Origin: Mayfieldus sp038040285 | GTDB lineage: Bacteria > Actinomycetota > Thermoleophilia > Solirubrobacterales > 70-9 | DNA length: 64,000 nt | NCBI GenBank assembly: GCA_038040285.1 | Contig: JBBPIN010000003.1 | Location: forward strand, 1 to 64,000 | Direction: 5' to 3' | Part shown: positions 7,835 to 16,719 of the stretch, in pieces | How the letters are laid out: every line of letters starts with the position of its first letter | Numbering within the stretch: the stretch's first letter is position 1 | Position numbers and translations under genes: made by a program | The notes under the pieces: model-generated | Database searches by the model: none | The model's input: the letters and a program-made list of their open reading frames with translations, nothing else | Told to the model about the DNA's origin: nothing

Positions 7835-9091
7835 CTAGACCCGCGGCAGCTCGGGGAAGTCGGCAATCACCCGGGCGATCGTCCCCAGGGCGCCGTCGAG
7901 GTGCTCCGGCTCATGGGTCGCCATCAGGCTGGTTCGCAGCAGGGCGCCGCCCGGTGGAACGGCGGGATGGATCGCGACGTTGGTGTACACGCCGGCGTCG
8001 AACAGCGCCTTCCAGAGCAGCACCGCCTGCCAGTCGTCGCCGACCATCACCGGAACCACCGGCGTGGTGGCGACTCTGCCGTCGGGCAACGTCCCCGGCT
8101 CGACCACCTTCAACCCCAGGTGGCGCAGACCCTCCCGCAGATACTCCGCGTTGGCGAGCAACTTCTCGAACAATGGTGGCCCGTCGGAGCGGATGACCCG
8201 AAGCGCCTCCAGCGCTGCGCCGACCGCCGCGGGCACGCCCGAGGCGCTGAAGATGAACGAGCGCGAGGCGATCCGCAGGTACTCGACCACGTCCGCCGGT
8301 CCAGCGATGAAGCCGCCGCAGGAGGCGAGGCTCTTGGAGAAGGTGCCCATGCGCAGGTCGACCTCCTCCTCGAGTCCAAATAGCTCGCAGGCGCCGGCGC
8401 CGCGTGCCCCCAACACCCCAACCCCGTGCGCCTCGTCGACCATCAGGCGAGCTCCGTAGCGCTTGCACAGCTCGACGATCGCCGGCAGATCGCAAACGTC
8501 GCCCTCCATCGAGAAGACGCCGTCGACGACGACCAGAACGCCGCCGCCGTCATCGGCGGAACGTTCGAGCATCGTCTCCAGCTTGTCCATGCGGTTGTGG
8601 CGGAAGGGGCGCAAGCGCGCGCCGGAGAGGCGGCAGCCGTCGAGGATCGAGGCGTGATCGCCGGAGTCGCAAATCACCGTGTCGCCGGGCTCGAGGATCG
8701 TGCCGATGCAGCCGAGGTTGGCCTGGTAGCCGGTGGTGGAGACGATCGCGTCCTCGGTCCCCATCCAGTCCGCGAGCTCGCTCTCAAGCTCCAGGTGCAG
8801 GGGCGTGGTGCCGTTCAGCAGCCGCGAGCCGGTCAGCCCCGTCCCGTAGGTCTCCAGCGCGTCGCGCGCGGCCTGCTTTACCCGCGGATCACCGGTCAAT
8901 CCGAGGTAGTTGTTGGACCCGAGCATGATCGTCTCACGGCCCTCCATTTCGACCACCGGCCCGGCCGCCGACTCCAGCAACCGGAAGTAGGGCAGCAGGT
9001 CGTTCTCCTTCGCCGCCTCGAGCTGCTCGAGCCGGTCGTGGCTGCGCGCCTTCTCGAATACGTCGACCGGACTCCGGGTCGTCTCCGCCAT
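7835..9091 (-). CDS. Alpha-oxoamine synthase (AONS/SPT/KBL family)
   Basis: PLP enzyme of 418 aa that condenses an acyl-CoA (or acyl-ACP) with an amino acid and releases CO2. Family members are BioF, glycine C-acetyltransferase and serine palmitoyltransferase. The PLP lysine is in GTFSKSLASCGGF (about residue 250). Upstream are the pyridoxal contacts GYQANLGC and VDEAHGVGVLGARG, and the N-terminal NNYLGLTGDPRV block is present. No bio or tdh gene is nearby, so biotin or threonine breakdown is not supported. The divergent neighbour is a GNAT of the type linked to bacterial ceramide formation, so a serine palmitoyltransferase-like role is possible (inference). ATG 9091 has no SD, but a CAGACT box lies 7 bases upstream. 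Confidence 0.85.
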   Translation of the reverse strand: MAETTRSPVDVFEKARSHDRLEQLEAAKENDLLPYFRLLESAAGPVVEMEGRETIMLGSNNYLGLTGDPRVKQAARDALETYGTGLTGSRLLNGTTPLHLELESELADWMGTEDAIVSTTGYQANLGCIGTILEPGDTVICDSGDHASILDGCRLSGARLRPFRHNRMDKLETMLERSADDGGGVLVVVDGVFSMEGDVCDLPAIVELCKRYGARLMVDEAHGVGVLGARGAGACELFGLEEEVDLRMGTFSKSLASCGGFIAGPADVVEYLRIASRSFIFSASGVPAAVGAALEALRVIRSDGPPLFEKLLANAEYLREGLRHLGLKVVEPGTLPDGRVATTPVVPVMVGDDWQAVLLWKALFDAGVYTNVAIHPAVPPGGALLRTSLMATHEPEHLDGALGTIARVIADFPELPRV

Positions 9092-9113
9092 AGCGGGAAG
9101 TCTGGCAGCAATT

Positions 9114-9204
9114 AGTTGCTCGTCGCTAGTCGCTAGTCGCTAGGGGGTTCAGGCTGCGGCCCGGATTGAATCCTCGAGCGACGAGAGACGAGCGACTAGC
9201 GACT
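9114..9204. repeat. Heptamer-armed inverted repeat, copy A
   Basis: The left arm has three tandem GTCGCTA units (9122-9142). The right arm has GAGCGAC, GAGAGAC, GAGCGAC, TAGCGAC (9176-9203). The arms pair around a ~33-base loop. It lies in the divergent promoter region between 9091 and 9223. Confidence 0.75.
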
Positions 9205-9222
9205 CTCCTATACGTTCCGGCC

Positions 9223-10359
9223 ATGTCACTGGCCATTCGTCCCGTCAAGACGAAGCGCGACCTGAAGCGCTTCGTCGGGGTCCCCTTCCGCCTCCACCAC
9301 GACCAGCGGCAGTGGGTTGCGCCGCTGATCTTCGAGCGCATGCAGTTCCTGGATCGCTCTCGCAACCCGTTCTTCGAGCACGCCGAGGCGGAGTACTTCA
9401 TCGCCGAGCGCGACGGCGAGCCGGTCGGCCGCATCACGGCCCAGGTGGACGAGCGCTGGGACGAGTTTCAGGGCGGCAGCGACGGCATGTTCGGCTTCTT
9501 CGAGACTGCGAACGATCCGGCGGTGTCGGCGGCGCTGCTCGACGCAGCATCCGAGTGGGTTGCCGCTCACGGGCGCGAGCGGGTGCTCGGGCCGATGGAC
9601 TTCACAACCAACGACGAGGTCGGGCTGCTGGTCGAGGGTTATGAGCTACGGCCGATGATCCTTCAGCCCTGGCACCCGCCGTATTACCGCGAGCTGATCG
9701 AGGGTCGCGGCTTCACCAAGACGATGGACCTCTGGATGTGGTGGCTGGCCCTGGGGGAGCAGATGTACGGCGAGGAGAGTTTCCACCCGGCGATTCACGC
9801 TGCCGCGGAGAAGGTGACCAGCGAGCACGGGATCACGATCCGCAACATGAACAAGCGCGACCTCAAGGACGAGATCGCCCGTTTCATGGAGGTCTACAAC
9901 GAGGCATGGGGCCGCAATTGGGGCTTCGTCCCGGTCACGGAGGACGAGGTCGCCTTCCAGGCCAAGAACCTCAAGCAGGTGATCGACGAGCGCTGGACCT
10001 TCATCGCCGAACGCGATGGTGAGGTGCTGGGCGCGGCGCTCACGCTCCCGGACATAAACCAGGCGCTGGCGAAGCTCAACGGCCGCCTGCTGCCCTTCGG
10101 CTGGCTGCGATTCCTGCTCGCCAAGCGCAAGATCGACACCGTGCGCGTGTTCGCGCTCGGTGTCAAGCCCGAGTACCAGCACACCGGGATCGCCGCCGCC
10201 TTCTACATAAAGCACCTCGAGGAGGCCCAGCCCGACGGGGTGTACGGGGGCGAGACCGGCTGGATCCTCGAGGTCAACGAGCCGATGAACCGGGCGATGG
10301 AGGGGATGGGGGGGAAGGTGGTCAAGAAGTACCGGTTGTACGAGAAGCGTCTCTCGTAA
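9223..10359 (+). CDS. GNAT-fold acyltransferase family protein (possible bacterial ceramide synthase-like)
   Basis: A 378-aa protein with two GNAT-like halves. The N-terminal half opens with IRPVKTKRDLKRFVGVPF and contains FFEHAEAEYFIAERDGEPVG. The second half contains the acetyl-CoA-site-like VFALGVKPEYQHTGIAAAF (about residues 310-328). This large GNAT-like family is widespread, and one Caulobacter member near sphingolipid genes is reported to N-acylate the long-chain base. I recall that link from general knowledge and cannot verify orthology here. Being divergent from an alpha-oxoamine synthase supports it weakly. ATG 9223 is preferred: TATACG at 9209-9214 is 8 bases upstream, suggesting a leaderless mRNA. 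Confidence 0.72.
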   Translation: MSLAIRPVKTKRDLKRFVGVPFRLHHDQRQWVAPLIFERMQFLDRSRNPFFEHAEAEYFIAERDGEPVGRITAQVDERWDEFQGGSDGMFGFFETANDPAVSAALLDAASEWVAAHGRERVLGPMDFTTNDEVGLLVEGYELRPMILQPWHPPYYRELIEGRGFTKTMDLWMWWLALGEQMYGEESFHPAIHAAAEKVTSEHGITIRNMNKRDLKDEIARFMEVYNEAWGRNWGFVPVTEDEVAFQAKNLKQVIDERWTFIAERDGEVLGAALTLPDINQALAKLNGRLLPFGWLRFLLAKRKIDTVRVFALGVKPEYQHTGIAAAFYIKHLEEAQPDGVYGGETGWILEVNEPMNRAMEGMGGKVVKKYRLYEKRLS

Positions 10360-10423
10360 GTCGTCATTTGTCATTCGAGGTTTGGACTGAAGCCCGAGTG
10401 ACGAATGACGAGTGACGAATGAC
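10358..10423. repeat. Heptamer-armed inverted repeat, copy B
   Basis: Left units are GTCATTT (10363-10369) and GTCATTC (10370-10376). Right units are GAGTGAC, GAATGAC, GAGTGAC, GAATGAC (10396-10423). The loop contains GGACTGAAGCCC. It begins at the stop of the GNAT gene and may also act as its terminator. Confidence 0.75.
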
Positions 10424-10495
10424 AGAATCCGCAACTTGCGCAAATAGCGCCGATCCCCTCCCGGCCCCCGCCGAACCTATGCCTACACTGCGCCC

Positions 10496-10804
10496 GTGCC
10501 CCGTGCCGACCTTGAAGCAGAGGTGATCGCCGAGGAGGACGGCGGGCCGGCCGCGGAAGACTCAGTGCGGCCGCTGCCGCTGCGCTACGAGCCCTCGGTC
10601 CCAGCGCTGCGCGAGGTCCGCACCGCGGCGATCGCCGCCGCCGGCGGAGCGCTGGCCGGAGTCGCGACGGTGGCCGCGGTACGCGCGGTCAGCAGTTCGA
10701 GCACGCGCAAGCGTCCCCAGCGGCGCCTCGTACGCCGCCCCGATCGCCAGAACGTGGTCGCCAGCCGCTCCTTCTTGATCGACGTTCATCTGCTCGGCAA
10801 GTGA
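10496..10804 (+). CDS. Small hypothetical protein with one hydrophobic segment
   Basis: A 102-aa protein. It has an acidic N-terminus, a hydrophobic Ala/Val-rich stretch (AAIAAAGGALAGVATVAAV, about residues 44-62) and a very basic tail (RKRPQRRLVRRPDRQN). It looks like a single-pass membrane protein with a cytosolic basic tail. TACACT at 10484-10489 is 6 bases before GTG 10496, suggesting a leaderless start. Its stop overlaps the glycosylase start as GTGA, so the two are one operon. No function is recognised. Confidence 0.6.
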   Translation: MPRADLEAEVIAEEDGGPAAEDSVRPLPLRYEPSVPALREVRTAAIAAAGGALAGVATVAAVRAVSSSSTRKRPQRRLVRRPDRQNVVASRSFLIDVHLLGK

Positions 10805-11778
10805 GGACGCCGGAGTCGGGAAGCGGCCCCGAGCCGCTGACGGTAGACGTGCGCCCTCCCTGGCCCTTCCGATTGCCGCGCGGCAGTGGGGGTGACGGTA
10901 CGGCCGCGGTGCGGTCCGGCACTTTCTGCCGCCTTCTGCACGTCGATGAGCGACCGGTGCTGGTGCGGGCCTGGCAGCCGCAGAGGCAACGCGTTCTGCT
11001 GCGCGCCGAAGTGCTCGCACCCGGCAGCGTCGTCTACCCACCGGTCGGCGGACAACCACAGGCAGCAGAGCCCGCCGGCCCGGAGCATCTGGAGCTGGCG
11101 ATCGAGCGGATGCGGTTTGCGATCGGCGTCGACGACGACCTCTCGGACTTCTACTCCCGCTTTCGCGGCGACTCGCTGCTTCGCCCACTGATCCGCCGCT
11201 TCCCGCAGTTGCGCCCGCGCCGCCGCCCCTGGCCCTGGGAGGCGCTGGCGTGGGCGGTGACCAAGCAGCTGATCGAGTCGCCGAGGGCGGCGGCGATCCA
11301 GCGTCGCATCGTGCGCCGTTGGGGACCTCGGATCGGATCGGGGCACGGGGCGCTCCATGACGTGCCGAGGGCTGCCGTGATCGCCGGAAGGGCGCCGGCG
11401 GAGCTGGAGGCACTGGACCTGTTGGGCGGGCGGGCGGTCGCCCTGCGGCGAATTGCCCGCGAGGTGGTCGCTGCACGTTGCACGCCGTCGGACCCGTCCT
11501 CCGACGCGCGCCTCAAGAGTGTCGCGGGGATCGGCCCCTGGACCGTGCAATGCCTCGGCCTCTACGGTCGTGGCGAGCCGGACTCGCTGCCGGCCGGCGA
11601 TCTCGGCTACCTGAAGCTCGTCGGACACCTGGCGGGCAACGGCCGCCGCGCCACGGTCGAGGAGGTCGAGCGCTTCTACGCCCCCTACGCGCCGTTTCGC
11701 GGCCTTGCGGGCGAGTTCACGCTGCGCGGCCTGCACGGCCAGGTCGCCCAGGGCCCGCCGCTGCGACTGTCCGCCTGA
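10801..11778 (+). CDS. AlkA-like DNA-3-methyladenine glycosylase (HhH-GPD)
   Basis: Base-excision repair glycosylase that removes alkylated bases. The product is 325 aa with an AlkA-style layout: an N-terminal ~100-residue part, then the HhH-GPD domain. The helix-hairpin-helix is at about residues 236-256 (LKSVAGIGPWTVQCLGLYG). The catalytic Asp follows in LPAGDLGYLKL (near residue 264). EALAWAVTKQLIE corresponds to the conserved helix before the hairpin. No Fe-S cysteine cluster is present, consistent with AlkA rather than MutY/Nth. No Ada domain is fused or adjacent. Confidence 0.85.
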   Translation: MRTPESGSGPEPLTVDVRPPWPFRLPRGSGGDGTAAVRSGTFCRLLHVDERPVLVRAWQPQRQRVLLRAEVLAPGSVVYPPVGGQPQAAEPAGPEHLELAIERMRFAIGVDDDLSDFYSRFRGDSLLRPLIRRFPQLRPRRRPWPWEALAWAVTKQLIESPRAAAIQRRIVRRWGPRIGSGHGALHDVPRAAVIAGRAPAELEALDLLGGRAVALRRIAREVVAARCTPSDPSSDARLKSVAGIGPWTVQCLGLYGRGEPDSLPAGDLGYLKLVGHLAGNGRRATVEEVERFYAPYAPFRGLAGEFTLRGLHGQVAQGPPLRLSA

Positions 11779-12034
11779 CGCTGCAGGGAGCGCCGCGGCG
11801 GGCGCCGGACGCATGCAATCTGCCTCCCAGGCGACCGGCAACGGCTACGAACATGCGGCTAGCCAGGCGTCAAGCGACCCGATCCGGGGTCGATACCCAC
11901 TTTTAGAACGGACTTACGCAGTTTGCGTGGAAAGAACCCTCTTCAGAAGTGGGTCGATTCCAATACCTCGGATTCCCCAGCGACGCCTCTGAGATCAGAA
12001 GGGTCGCAGCGCTGCCCGCAGGGAGGTTGGACCG

Positions 12035-14794
12035 ATGACGTCGCCCGGCTGGTCAACGCGGCAGCTCGCGGAGTTCCTCGAGGCGATGTCGGCGGTAGGC
12101 GACATGGCCACCGCCCGTCGCGCTGCGGTCGACCGGGTCGCCGAGGCGCTCGAGGCCGAGCTGGCCGCGGTGGTCACCGACAAGGGTGTCCTGGTGGCGA
12201 TCGGCCTCGATCCCGAACAGGTGTCCGGAACAGCTTTGGCTGCGGTCAGAGAAGGGCGTTCGAAGACGATCGAGGTGCCCGGCCTCGGCCGCTGCGCCGC
12301 TGTCTCGATCGCGATCGGAGGCAAAGAGGACGCGTCGCTGTTGGTCGCCCGCACGGCGCAGGAGAGGTTCACCAGCGAGGAGCTCAGCGTTGCCCGCGGC
12401 CTCGCCCATGCGCTGGCGATGGCCGAGCGGATGCTGCAGGGACGCGACGAGGGGCGCGCGCTGCGCGAGGAGAGCGCCGAGCAGGCGAGGGAGCGCGAGG
12501 TCGTGGAGGCCAACTACCGCTCGCTGGTCGAGCGCCTACCGGCGATCGTCTACAGCGCCGAGATGGGCGAGCCGCGACGCTGGACCTATGTCAGCCCGCA
12601 GATCAAGGAGATCCTCGGCTTCACACCGCAGGAGTGGATGGCGGACCCGGAGATTTGGCTCAACCAGCTGCATCCGGATGACCGCGAACGCGCCCTCTCG
12701 CAGGAGAACGAGCGGGTGCTCGACGATCGCGACCCGCCGCCGATCGACTACCGGTTGCGAAGACGCGACGGAAAGGCGATCTGGGTCCTCGACGAGGCGG
12801 TGCTGGTGCGCGACGAGTCGGGTAAGCCAATCTGGCACGGCGTGCTCTACGACATCACCGAGCGCAAGCAGGCGGAACGCGAGATCGAGCGCCGCGCCGC
12901 GCAGCAGGCCGCGGTGGCCCGGCTCGGCGACCGGGCCTTGAAGGGCGCCCAGCTGCCGGCGCTGATGGAGGATACGGCCGCCTTCCTCGCCGCCGGCGAG
13001 GGAACCGGGCATAGCTGTGTCTGGGAGTTCGAGGAGGGAAGCGGGAAACTGACGCTGGCGGCGAGCATCGGCATGGGCGATGGGGGCCAGGAGACCTCGA
13101 TCGCCGTCGGCAACGACTCGCCTGCCGGTCTTGCGCTTGCGTCGGGACAGCCGGTGACAGTCAACGACTGGTCGGGTGAGACTCGATTCGCCCTCCCGTC
13201 CTATCTTCAGGACCTCGGCCTGCGTTGCACGATCGCGGCGCCGATCGAGGGCGAGAGCCAGCCGCTGGGCGTGATCGAGGCCCACTCCACCGAGCCCAAC
13301 GCCCTCTCTGCCCAGGACATGCACTTCGCGCAGGCCGCCGCCAACGTGCTCGCCCACGCGATCGAGCGGCAGGTCGCGGGGGAGGCGATCCGACACGGCT
13401 CGCTGCACGATCACGTCACCGGACTTCCGAACCGGCCGCTGTTCGTGGACCGGCTCGAACACGCTTTGGACGCGGCACGGGGACGCGAGACGCCGCTCGC
13501 GGTCTTCTTCCTCGATCTCGACCACTTCAAGGTGATCAACGACAGCCTCGGCCACGACGTCGGCGATGAGGTGCTGAAGGCCGTGGTCCCCAGGCTGCGC
13601 AAGCAGCTGCGCTCGCTTGACACCGTGGCGCGCTTTGGCGGCGATGAGTTCGCGATCCTGGTCGAGGAGGTCGTCGACGAGGCCGAGGCGACGAGGATCG
13701 CGGAGCGCATCTGCAACGCCTTCGAGCGGCCGTTCACGGTCGACGGACTGGAGCAGCACCTGACCACCAGCGTCGGCATCTCGATCTCCGGGCCCGAGAC
13801 CGGAGAGCCGGAGTCGCTGATCCGCGACGCGCACGCGGCCATGTACCGGGCAAAGGACCGCGGCCGCAACCGCTCCGAGCTCTTCGATCAGGAGATGAGA
13901 TCGAAGGCGGTTCGCAGGCTGCAGCTGGAGCGCGAGCTGCGTCGGGCGCTGGACCGCGAGGAGCTCTCGCTCCAGTATCAACCGATCGTCGCGCTGGCCA
14001 CGGGAGAGATCCCGGCGCTGGAGGCGCTGCTGCGCTGGGAGCATCCGGAGCGCGGGCAGATCGAGCCCTCCGAGTTCATTCCCGTCGCCGAGGAGAGCGG
14101 CTTGATCCACCCGATCGGGCGCTGGGTGATCGAGCGCGCCTGCCAGCAGAGCGTCGCCTGGCACCAGCTGCGCCTCGACGCGCGGCCGATCGACATGACG
14201 GTCAACCTCTCGGCACGCCAGTTCGCCCAGCACGACCTGCCCGAGATCGTCACCGCGATCCTCTCGCGCACCGGGCTCGACGCCGTCCACCTGAAGTTCG
14301 AGATCACCGAGAGCGTGCTGGTCGAGAAGTCGCGGGCGGCGGACGAGATGCTGCGCGAGCTCAGCGGGCTCGGAGTGCAGCTGATCCTCGACGACTTCGG
14401 GACCGGCTACTCGTCGCTCGCCTACCTCAACCGCTTCCCGTTCGACGCGCTCAAGATCGATCGTTCCTTCATCGAGGGACTGGGGATCGAGCAGGAGCGC
14501 TCGGCGATCGTCGAGGCGATCGTCGGCATGGCCCGCGCGCTCGGCATGCGGACGATCGCCGAGGGAGTCGAGAACGAGGTCCAGCTCGCCGAGCTGCGTC
14601 GGCTCGGCTGCGGCTTCGCGCAGGGATTTCTTTTTTCCGGCCCGTTGCAGGTGCGCGAGATGACCGCCCTGCTGGAGCGCGCCGCCGCCGGCTCCCCCTT
14701 CAGCCGTATGCGGCCTAGCGCCGCGTCCGCCGATGCTGCCCCGGATCTGGCGAGCGAAAGTCGAGCATGGCAGGGACGCAGGGAGACGGAATAG
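12035..14794 (+). CDS. GAF-PAS-GAF-GGDEF-EAL cyclic-di-GMP signalling protein
   Basis: Soluble 919-aa sensor that can make and/or break c-di-GMP. Order: GAF-like sensor (residues ~5-135), PAS (~163-290, ending with the PAC-type DITERKQAEREIE), GAF (~295-445), GGDEF (~455-620), EAL (~630-895). The cyclase motif is intact (ARFGGDEFAILVEE, ~residue 530). The EAL motif is EALLRW (~662), and key phosphodiesterase segments LDDFGTGYSSL and IAEGVEN are intact, so both activities are possible. No membrane segment is seen. ATG 12035 follows AGGGAGG. No c-di-GMP riboswitch was found upstream. Confidence 0.9.
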   Translation: MTSPGWSTRQLAEFLEAMSAVGDMATARRAAVDRVAEALEAELAAVVTDKGVLVAIGLDPEQVSGTALAAVREGRSKTIEVPGLGRCAAVSIAIGGKEDASLLVARTAQERFTSEELSVARGLAHALAMAERMLQGRDEGRALREESAEQAREREVVEANYRSLVERLPAIVYSAEMGEPRRWTYVSPQIKEILGFTPQEWMADPEIWLNQLHPDDRERALSQENERVLDDRDPPPIDYRLRRRDGKAIWVLDEAVLVRDESGKPIWHGVLYDITERKQAEREIERRAAQQAAVARLGDRALKGAQLPALMEDTAAFLAAGEGTGHSCVWEFEEGSGKLTLAASIGMGDGGQETSIAVGNDSPAGLALASGQPVTVNDWSGETRFALPSYLQDLGLRCTIAAPIEGESQPLGVIEAHSTEPNALSAQDMHFAQAAANVLAHAIERQVAGEAIRHGSLHDHVTGLPNRPLFVDRLEHALDAARGRETPLAVFFLDLDHFKVINDSLGHDVGDEVLKAVVPRLRKQLRSLDTVARFGGDEFAILVEEVVDEAEATRIAERICNAFERPFTVDGLEQHLTTSVGISISGPETGEPESLIRDAHAAMYRAKDRGRNRSELFDQEMRSKAVRRLQLERELRRALDREELSLQYQPIVALATGEIPALEALLRWEHPERGQIEPSEFIPVAEESGLIHPIGRWVIERACQQSVAWHQLRLDARPIDMTVNLSARQFAQHDLPEIVTAILSRTGLDAVHLKFEITESVLVEKSRAADEMLRELSGLGVQLILDDFGTGYSSLAYLNRFPFDALKIDRSFIEGLGIEQERSAIVEAIVGMARALGMRTIAEGVENEVQLAELRRLGCGFAQGFLFSGPLQVREMTALLERAAAGSPFSRMRPSAASADAAPDLASESRAWQGRRETE

Positions 14795-14807
14795 CAACGC
14801 TATTCCG
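14787..14807 (+). terminator. Hairpin overlapping the GGDEF-EAL stop codon
   Basis: CGGAATAGC (14787-14795), loop AAC, GCTATTCCG (14799-14807): a perfect 9-bp stem that includes the stop codon TAG 14792-14794. No U-tract follows, so it may be a transcription or RNA-stability hairpin. Confidence 0.5.
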
Positions 14808-14876
14808 GCGACTGAGGACCTAGCCAGGCGAGGACTTGCAGCCGCTAGAACGGGGCGTGCATTGGTGGACGGGGCG

Positions 14877-15896
14877 CTAGCCCGGAATCCTCCCAGGCAG
14901 AAGCTCCTCAGTAAGCACCTGGGTCGTCGTGGGCAGCGACGAGATCAGCCCGTGGTCTCGCATCCAACCGATGAACTGTTGCCATTCGGCCTGGTCCATA
15001 TAGCCGTAGGGTCGCTTCGGGCTCGCCTGGCTCAGCACCGGGAGGGTCGCCTTGACCTCGGCCGCGGTCAGCTTCGGGTTCAGGCTGTGGTTCTGCTCCA
15101 ATAGCGCCTGCGTTGCGCCCTTGGGGTCCTTCTCGGCGGCCGCGGTGCCCCGCGCCATCGCGGCGAGAAAGAGGCGGATCGGCTCGGAATCGTCCTTCAG
15201 CCTGCTGCCCTGGGCCACGAAGACAAGCTCGTCGTAGGTCGGGATCCCCAGCTGGTCGACGGGGGTCACGGTCGGATCCTTGTGCCGCAGCTTCAGGTCG
15301 ATCCCCTCGACGTTGCTGAAGCCGCCCAGCATCGCCTGGGCGCGGCCGCCGAGGATCGCTGGCAGCAGGTTGAGGCCGACGTTGACGGCCTTCACGTCGC
15401 TTGGCTTGAGGTTCGCGCGGGCCAGGATCGTCTCCAGGAAGGCGTCCTGGTAGGGGATGCCGGCGGTTGCGATCGTCTTGCCGCGCAGGTCCCCGAGCCG
15501 CTTGATGCCCGCCTTGCGCAGCCAGATCAGCGAGGTCAGGGGGCGGTCGACGAGGGCCCCGACCGCCTTCACGTCGAGACCCTGCTCGCGCGCCAGCAGC
15601 AGCTCCGGCTCATAGGAGATCGCGAGGTCGGCCCGGCCTGCGGCGACCTCCTTGATCGGGGCCGAGGGGTCGGTGGGGGAGTTGATGCTCACATCGAGGC
15701 CGGCGTCGCGGAAGTAGCCGAGCTTCTGGGCCTCGTAGATCCCCACGTGGTCGGGGTTGGGGTAGAAGTCGAGCGTGAGGCTGAACGGCTGCGGCTGGCC
15801 GTTGACATTCTCGGACTTCTCTCCGCATGCGGCGAGCGCCAGCGCGCCAGAAAGCACGAGGGCCGCGATTGTCAGGAGTTTGATTGTTCGTTTCAT
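14877..15896 (-). CDS. thiY: Thiamine-precursor ABC transporter substrate-binding lipoprotein (ThiY/NMT1-like)
   Basis: A 339-aa extracytoplasmic binding protein. The signal peptide ends in a lipobox (LALAAC, Cys about residue 23). The mature domain is NMT1/THI5-like with LDFYPNPDHVGIYEAQKLGY and GRADLAISYEPELLLAREQG, close to ThiY proteins that bind the HMP precursor formylaminopyrimidine. It is the last gene of a riboswitch-controlled thiZXY operon. ATG 15896 starts the signal peptide; an in-frame start at 15944 would add 16 residues and is less likely. The gap between thiX and this gene holds a heptamer-repeat half element. Confidence 0.85.
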   Translation of the reverse strand: MKRTIKLLTIAALVLSGALALAACGEKSENVNGQPQPFSLTLDFYPNPDHVGIYEAQKLGYFRDAGLDVSINSPTDPSAPIKEVAAGRADLAISYEPELLLAREQGLDVKAVGALVDRPLTSLIWLRKAGIKRLGDLRGKTIATAGIPYQDAFLETILARANLKPSDVKAVNVGLNLLPAILGGRAQAMLGGFSNVEGIDLKLRHKDPTVTPVDQLGIPTYDELVFVAQGSRLKDDSEPIRLFLAAMARGTAAAEKDPKGATQALLEQNHSLNPKLTAAEVKATLPVLSQASPKRPYGYMDQAEWQQFIGWMRDHGLISSLPTTTQVLTEELLPGRIPG

Positions 15897-15916
15897 CTGT
15901 ATTTCGGCCTGTGAGT

Positions 15917-15952
15917 TGAAGCCCGAGCAACTAGCAACTAGCAACTAGCGAC
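15917..15952. repeat. Heptamer repeat half-element, copy C
   Basis: GAGCAAC, TAGCAAC, TAGCAAC, TAGCGAC in tandem (15925-15952), preceded by the shared loop-like GAAGCCC. The pairing left arm is missing. It lies between the thiX and thiY genes. Confidence 0.65.
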
Positions 15953-15966
15953 GAAATTTCTATCGC

Positions 15967-16719
15967 CTATCGCCACGTCACCACCTTGCGCTCCAGCAGC
16001 GCCAGCAGCGCGAACAGCAGGATCGCCATCGCAGAGAGCACGGTCACCGACGCCCAAAGCCGCGGCGTATTCAGCGCTGCGTTGTCGAGTTGCATCAGAT
16101 ATCCGAGGCCGGACGAGGAGCCGGCCCACTCTCCGAACACCGCACCGATCACGGCGACCGCGACCGCGATCTTGGCGCCGCTGAATGCGAACGGCAGGGC
16201 GGTGGGCGACTCGACCCGCCTCAGGATCGCCCAGCGACTCGCGTCGAGCGTGCGCATCATCTTCACCGCGTCGGGGTCGACGGAGCGCAGGCCGTCGAGC
16301 GTGTTCACGGTGATCGGGAAAAAGCAGATCAGCGCGATGATCGCCAGCTTCGGCCCGATTCCGAACCCGAACCAGACGACCAGGATCGGCGCTACGGCGA
16401 TGATCGGGATCGTCTGCGAGGCGACGATCAGCGGGTAGAACGCGCGCCGCAGCGTCTCCGACAGGTGAAGCCCGACGGCGAACGCCAATCCGGCGACCAG
16501 CGCGCATCCGAAGCCGAGCAGCACCTCCTTCAGGGTTACCCACGCGTTGTCGGCGAGCAGCGAGCGGTCTTCCCCCAGCGTCTTCGCGATCTCGCTCGGG
16601 GCCGGGACGAGGAAGTCCTCGAGGTTGAGCACGTTCGCGAGCAGGCCGGTACTGGCGGCCAGCTGCCATGCGGCGACCAGCGACGCCAGCACCGCGGCGG
16701 GGAGCAGGTAGCGCCTCAT
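15967..16719 (-). CDS. thiX: Thiamine-precursor ABC transporter permease (ThiX-like)
   Basis: A 250-aa inner-membrane permease of the SsuC/TauC/ThiX class with about six helices. The EAA loop that docks with the ATPase is seen as VDPDAVKMMRTLDASRWAIL (about residues 150-169). It pairs with the ThiZ ATPase and the ThiY lipoprotein. ATG 16719 overlaps the ATPase stop as ATGA, so translation is coupled. The class imports sulfonates, nitrate or pyrimidines; the TPP riboswitch at the head of the operon and the ThiY-like binding protein indicate a thiamine pyrimidine precursor. Confidence 0.85.
   Translation of the reverse strand: MRRYLLPAAVLASLVAAWQLAASTGLLANVLNLEDFLVPAPSEIAKTLGEDRSLLADNAWVTLKEVLLGFGCALVAGLAFAVGLHLSETLRRAFYPLIVASQTIPIIAVAPILVVWFGFGIGPKLAIIALICFFPITVNTLDGLRSVDPDAVKMMRTLDASRWAILRRVESPTALPFAFSGAKIAVAVAVIGAVFGEWAGSSSGLGYLMQLDNAALNTPRLWASVTVLSAMAILLFALLALLERKVVTWR

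Noticed and set aside
9122..9203. Short tandem repeats that might be a CRISPR array
   Set aside because: Units are 7 bp without spacers and form an inverted structure; no cas genes are near.
11779..12034. Possible c-di-GMP riboswitch before the GGDEF-EAL gene
   Set aside because: None of the GEMM conserved blocks could be found. Only a weak inverted repeat (CCCACTT / AAGTGGG) is present.
12536..14797. A 753-codon open frame on the minus strand
   Set aside because: Antisense shadow of the GGDEF-EAL gene, which has intact motifs in order.
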